A stretch of DNA of 64,000 bases, taken from NCBI GenBank assembly GCA_002946415.1, contig NJPS01000067.1, positions 1,104,166 to 1,168,165 of the forward strand, in the 5' to 3' direction. Both the position numbers and the translations under genes were made by a program. The stretch comes from Rutstroemia sp. NJR-2017a BVV2 (taxonomy: Eukaryota > Ascomycota > Leotiomycetes > Helotiales > Rutstroemiaceae). Of this stretch, positions 59,094 through 64,000 are shown one piece after another; the stretch's first letter is position 1, and every line of letters starts with the position of its first letter. The notes below the pieces were generated by a model, which worked only from the letters and a program-made list of their open reading frames with translations, was not told where the DNA came from and searched no databases.

Positions 59094-61968
59094 ATGGGTA
59101 TCGGTCAATACTTCGAGGCAAAGAAGCCTTCTACGGCACCAGCCCCACCTGTCATGGAGGAAGAGAAGCCAACACCATCGCCAGAGTTCGATACCATGGA
59201 ACTCCAACCACCTCCTTCAAGGTTCACTACCTCATCACGCAATTCCTTTTCCAACCGCTCCTCACAGAGCAACAGTTTTTTGGACGATATCAAGCACGAG
59301 GTTATGGTAAATTATCTATATCAGCAGCAGTGTTCTCACCTCTGGGTCAGTGATGGAAGTGGTGAAATTGAGGGTGTTCTCCTCCGGAAGTCGAAAAATA
59401 CATACATGGCTTGCCCACCACAACTAGGCTCGTCACCGTTGGCTGCAGCTTGCGCTGCGTTGAACGTACAAGTAAGCTACAATCAAAATGCTCAACCACA
59501 CCAGCAATCGCTAATCTTTTCAGTGCGCCATGACAGTAAATTCTCGGGTAATTAAAACTTTCCTTCAGTGGTCGCCGGATGCTGTCGACGTACCTCTTCT
59601 CAACGGTCTTAGAATACAGATTCTGCCAACAATTGAAGATCTCCCTCGGGCAAGGAAGCTCCAGTTTGCCGCATTTGTGGCATCCGAGGCTTTGCTAGTA
59701 GTGTGGGACGATGAGGCTCTACATCTCGTCCCACGAGCAACAGCAATAGAAAAGGAGCTGATGGAATTAGTGTGGAAGACCGGAGAGCAAGAAAAAGACG
59801 AGAAGAAAGTTCCAAACGTTGTCACCTTGGAAATTGACGAAGAGAGCGGAGAATACGTACCAGAGAAGCGCGGTCTGCATCTCCAAAACACTATCCTGGT
59901 TGCCATCACTATTGTCTTGATCATGACAACTTTGGGAGCAGGTTTCCGACAAGTAGCCATCGAGACTGATGTAGATCGAAACTATACGCGTCTAGCACTT
60001 CTCCTCTTGACCCCAGTCCAAATATTTTTCACCTTATTCTTCGCTCAGGTAATCGTTGGTTGTTTGGCTCAACTCTTCGGTCCCGTCCAACAAATGAACA
60101 CCAACTCTAAGTTCTACTCTGCGAAAGTACCTCCGCGCATCCAGAATGGTAACCTCCCACACATCACCATTCAGTGCCCTGTGTACAAGGAAGGCCTTAA
60201 TTCCGTCATTGCTCCAACAGTCAAGTCTATCAAACAAGCCATCTCAACCTACGAATTGCAGGGTGGTTCAGCAAACATGTTTATCAATGATGATGGACTC
60301 CAAATTATCGACGAAGAGGAGCGCCAGGCTAGGATTGAATTTTATGCCGATCACAGCATTGGATGGGTTGCTCGTCCGAAACATGGTGATAATTTCACCA
60401 GAAGAGGAAAATGTAAGTTTCGTTCTTTTGATTTTAACTGGGACCCACTAACGTGTAGTAGTCAAGAAGGTAAGCCGCGCACCCTCCAAGCTTCGTAGCC
60501 TCAGGAGGCAATGAATAAACACACCAAAGCTCTCCATTATGAACGTGTCCAAGAAAAGTGAGGCTAACTATATTTGCACAGGCTTCTAACATGAACTACG
60601 CGCTTCATATTTCATGTATGGTTGAGGAGAAGCTGGCTTTGATCCAAAGACCTTTTGACTGGACTCAGGCAGATGAGGCTCAGGCATATGAAAGATGCTT
60701 GAAAGAGGCTTTGGAGGACAACGGACGAGCGTGGGCAGATGGCAACATCCGTGTTGGCGATTATATACTCCTGAGTAAGTTTATCCCAGTTCACTCGTAC
60801 CTCAGCTTCCTTCTAACCAGTTGCAGTTGACTCCGACACTCGTGTTCCCGTGGACTGTCTATTGGATGCTTGTTCCGAGATGGAGCAGTCACCTGAAGTC
60901 GGTATCATGCAGTTCTCATCTGGCGTTATGCAAGTCGTTCACACATATTTCGAGAATGGGATCACGTTCTTCACGAACTTAATCTATACTGCTATCCGTT
61001 ATACTGTCTCGAACGGCGATGTTGCTCCGTTTGTTGGTCATAATGCAATCCTTCGGTGGTCAGCTATTCAGCATGTCTCGTATGAGGATGAGGATGGTTA
61101 TGAGAAGTTTTGGTCAGAATCTCATGTATCAGAGGATTTCGATATGTCTCTTCGCCTCCAAGTAAACGGCTATACCATTCGACTAGCAGCCTGGGCCGGA
61201 GAAGGTTTCAAGGAAGGAGTGTCCCTGACTGTGTACGATGAGCTTGCTCGATGGGAGAAATATGCATATGGATGTAATGAGCTTCTCTTTCATCCTCTCC
61301 GCAAGTGGATTTACAGGGGACCTTTTACTCCACTTTTCCGAAGCTTCTTATTCTCCAACATTCGTTTCACCTCAAAGGTCACCATTATCTCCTATATCGG
61401 TACTTATTACGCAATCGGAGCTGCCTGGATCATGACGACCGCCAACTACTTTGCCGTCGGATGGTTCAACGGCTACCTCGACAAGTACTATGTCGACTCA
61501 TGGAAAGTCTGGTTCTCCATTGTCATCGTCTTCAATGGTCTTGGAAACATTGCTCTCGCAGTCATGCGGTACAGAATCGGCGAAAGAAGTTTGATGTACT
61601 CGATATTCGAGAACTTCAAATGGACCTTCATGCTAGCCATCTTCCTCGGTGGTCTCTCGCTCCATGTTTCTCAGGCCCTCCTTTCGCATATGTTCGAAAT
61701 CGACATGACGTGGGGTGCGACTTCGAAAGAAGCCGAGTTCAGCAACTTCTTCATCGAAGTACCCAAGGTGTTGAAGAGGTTCAAGTTTTCGATGATCTTT
61801 TCCCTCATTGGTATCATCGGTATGATTGTTCTTGCTACGGCTTCGTTCGTTCCGTATGATTGGCGCATTAATGACTTTGTGGCTATTCTTCCGATGGCGA
61901 CGGTTACTGTTAGTCATTTGCTGTTGCCTTTGGCGCTGAATCCGGCGCTGATGACGTTCTCATGGTGA
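59094..61968 (+). CDS. family 2 glycosyltransferase, multi-pass (fungal GT2 of the ZtGT2 type)
   Basis: Five exons (59094-59471, 59524-60412, 60462-60469, 60582-60774, 60827-61968) give 869 aa; exon 3 is only 8 nt. Landmarks are a Ser/Pro-rich head, TM segments (TILVAITIVLIMTTLGAGF, LALLLLTPVQIFFTLFFAQV), the GT2 entry HITIQCPVYKEGLNSVIAPT, FINDDGLQ, the DSDTRVP Asp motif right after intron 4, VSEDFDMSLRL, and ELARWEKYAYGCNELL in the (Q/R)xxRW position. A C-terminal bundle of TM helices follows. GT2 synthases use UDP-sugars to build polysaccharide. In Zymoseptoria tritici a homologous GT2 is needed for hyphal growth on solid surfaces; transfer of that role here is inference. Product unknown. 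Confidence 0.92.
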
Positions 61969-62403
61969 GCTAGATGTATTGCTGTTTAGCTTGGTACAAA
62001 TAGTATTTTGTTTTAATATACTGACTCGCTTTGCTTTGTCTTTCATCTAATGTAACGAAAAGAAAATAATCTATGTTGCGAGAAGCTTGGAGTGAGATTA
62101 TGTATATCTCAGTAGTATATAGAAAGACATCATAGAACACAACAGTATCTTTATAAATTATAATATTGTTCCTCAAGAAGTTAAAATGTCTCTTCTCACC
62201 CTAAGAGTTGCTACACTCTCGGAATAGAGCTATACAGCTGGAACACAATGTCACTGGATTGGGACTTGTAAGGGTTGTTTAAAGTATGAGGTACTATAGT
62301 CAAGATCGTCGACAACAAACGTACGGATTGGGACAACGCTTATATTCACTCGATCTCCCACCACCCAGTGCCAACCACACCCACCGACGAAACTCACGTC
62401 AAG
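61969..62403. other. 3' intergenic, no supported gene
   Basis: 435 bp, AT-rich, between the stops of the convergent GT2 and DUF4267 genes. It should hold both 3' UTRs. Confidence 0.5.
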
Positions 62404-62875
62404 CTAGCCGCTCGTCATACCCGCAAGCCCCCAAGCAGCGATACAAAGGATGCTCAAGAACCTGAAAGGTACAACATGGTGATCTGGATCGCCATATTTC
62501 CAGATGGTGATGCAATCCGCGATACCACAATAGCCCCCCATGATTGCCATGGTGACATCAACCGCTCTGAGATCACCCCGGAAGTAGAAGGCGAACACCA
62601 ATAGACCTAAAGTGCTCGTTCTCATCGTATGGCCGTAGTACACGATTTGAGCCTCGCGCGACCAAGCAATCTCCTCGGTCATGCCCCAGGTTAGGAGCGC
62701 GGCCTTTGGCTGGAGGAGGCCGTGGAAAAGTCCGCCTACATTTTCGTTGTTGGTTTTCGGATGCAAATGATGATACTGGCTAAATAAAAGGACAATTATG
62801 GAGAGGCTTACCGAAGAACATGGGAGTGGCGGATGCGAGGGCGGGGATGTGGCGCCAGGAGAAGTGGTCGAGCAT
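62404..62875 (-). CDS. DUF4267-family small membrane protein
   Basis: Two exons (62875-62812, 62735-62404) with a 76-nt intron give 131 aa, typical of this family. It begins MLDHFSWRHIPALASATPMF and has four hydrophobic stretches, including TLGLLVFAFYFRG, VDVTMAIMGGYCGIADCITI and FLSILCIAAWGLAG. Conserved family words (YYGHTMRTS, GGYCGIADCI) are visible. Function is unknown; it is a short multi-pass membrane protein. The intron splits a Gly codon after PMFFG. Confidence 0.75.
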
Positions 62876-63790
62876 TTTGGGGGTGGGGTTTTGATGTTCT
62901 TGTAAATGTCTGAGATGGATAGAGGGTTTTGGGTTGATGTGATGAACGGAAAGTAAATGCTCGAGTTGTGATGGTCGGAGGAAAAGTTAGTTATTAGATA
63001 CTGTACAACTGTTGGATATGGAAAAGAGATATTCTAGTATCATTGGTCCCTCCAACAGTTGGGTCGAAGTGCAGTAAAATTACACGTGATTGATGTCAGA
63101 CTCCTCAGTCTCTAGGTAGTAGGCCAGGTTTGCGATCACAAATTGAAGATATGGCAAGAATTTCTATATTGAAATTGATTGAAGGTAGAACCATACCATT
63201 TTTATCGGGCTATAGCTTGCGTCTTGGGCTGTAGCGAGGCAACCAGATTTGACCTGGATGATATACATCGTCAGCAGGAGCCAACCAGATTTGACCCGGA
63301 TGACATATATCGTCAGGACTCAGCAGGCGCCAGTTGAAGTTCTGGGCTATAGCTGACCTCTGAAGCCATCTCAAGATCTAGATGATACATTTCATCGCCA
63401 AGCTGGAGCTAGTCGAACGTCTCGACATAAATGCTCCAAATTTTCTACAGTTGATGCTAGATCCTAGCTTACCCTCCTTGAAAGTACTTGCCAATGGGCC
63501 GAATACAATATTATATTTGGATATCATTAGTAGTAATGGCCTAGTGAGGACAAATCGACAGATATTACAAATGATAAGCTGTGGGATTATATATCAAGAC
63601 CAGTGACCGGCGAGGGAGAACCTGTTCCTGTAAAACCCATCCCTTATGAGTCAAGGGGTACGAAGGGGTCTGAGTTTACTTGTCTTGATGGGTTCGACTT
63701 CCTTATTCTGGTCCCTTGTCGTAGCACGGGCGAAAACGAAGAAGCACGAGAATGAAGGCTGGAATTGCACGAGTCCCCGAGGAAGAGAAG
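62876..63790. other. intergenic with a tandem duplication
   Basis: 915 bp to the LTR-like sequence. It contains a pair of about 41-bp direct repeats at 63238-63320. No gene is supported; 63601-63790 could belong to the mobile element. Confidence 0.45.
63238..63320. repeat. about 41-bp direct tandem repeat (two copies)
   Basis: Both copies begin CAACCAGATTTGACC and continue GGATGA-ATA-ATCGTCAG, with a few substitutions between them. Confidence 0.8.
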
Positions 63791-64000
63791 TGTTGGAACC
63801 GCTGTAGTGGGGTAGGTGGGGCAGCTTTCGAAGCCTGTAGAAACAGGCTTGAGAAGCCTGTAGAAGCCTGTGGAATGGGCTTACAGGCCTGTGAGGCCTA
63901 AGGCAAGAGGCCTGGAAATGCCTATAAATACAGCTAGTCCTTCCTACTGTAGATAGCCCAGCAGTTCAATCAAGTCAAGCATTTAGTACCTTCAAATTGA
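63791..64000 (+). mobile_element. putative LTR of a retrotransposon, running off the right edge
   Basis: The segment starts TGTTGGAACC, preceded by a purine run (GAGGAAGAGAAG) that resembles a polypurine tract. It contains palindromic AGGCCT/AAGCCTG repeats (about 63826-63914), a TATAAATA box at about 63923-63930, then CTAGTCCTTCC and a leader-like CAGTTCAATCAAGTCAAGC. This is the usual order of an LTR (U3, TATA, R). The other end, integrase or reverse transcriptase are not in view, so solo LTR, 3' LTR or 5' LTR cannot be told apart. Confidence 0.5.

Overview
This is nuclear DNA of a filamentous ascomycete (Pezizomycotina). Genes sit singly on both strands and carry short GT-AG introns, mostly about 48-140 nt. 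The gene set is typical of this group: a fungal CorA-like transporter, an EAF elongation factor, a NUP53-type nucleoporin, Fmp46, methylcitrate dehydratase, an NRPS-like reductase and a GT2 glycosyltransferase of the surface-growth type. A Leotiomycetes-like fungus is my best guess, but that placement is inference from the gene set, not a measured result. For each spliced gene I checked that exon lengths keep the reading frame.

Layout. 0-19 kb is mostly housekeeping: a gene tail at the left edge, a secreted SGNH esterase with a likely GPI signal, acyl-protein thioesterase (-) divergent from an IVY1-like protein (+), NUP53-like nucleoporin (-) divergent from Fmp46-like (+), a large RRM protein, an RBR ubiquitin ligase with a degenerate RING2 and a 42-bp minisatellite, and a MYND-finger gene broken by an in-frame TAA. 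19-30 kb is accessory: a protein kinase, a CorA-like membrane protein, and a direct segmental duplication that left two copies of a small three-exon gene and a dead fragment of the CorA-like gene. 30-37 kb returns to housekeeping: a calmodulin-like protein with a long inter-lobe linker, PrpD, a SET-domain gene split by an apparent +1 frameshift, and EAF.

37.9-44.6 kb looks like a small or decaying specialised-metabolism locus: a Baeyer-Villiger monooxygenase relic, an adenylation-thiolation-reductase enzyme (1025 aa, five exons), and a convergent nine-exon amidase with a long unassigned N-terminus. 45.7-52.3 kb holds a secreted protein, an unassigned single-exon protein, repeat-rich non-coding DNA and a membrane-anchored GH16 glucanase. 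A stretch of about 6.7 kb (52.3-59.1 kb) without a convincing gene follows. Then come a GT2 glycosyltransferase containing an 8-nt microexon, a DUF4267 membrane protein, and what looks like a retrotransposon LTR running off the right edge.

The items most worth follow-up are the A-T-reductase/amidase/BVMO-relic locus, the duplicated uncharacterised small-protein family, and three apparently damaged genes (MYND, SET, RBR RING2). I did not find a clear-cut new defence or mobile system.
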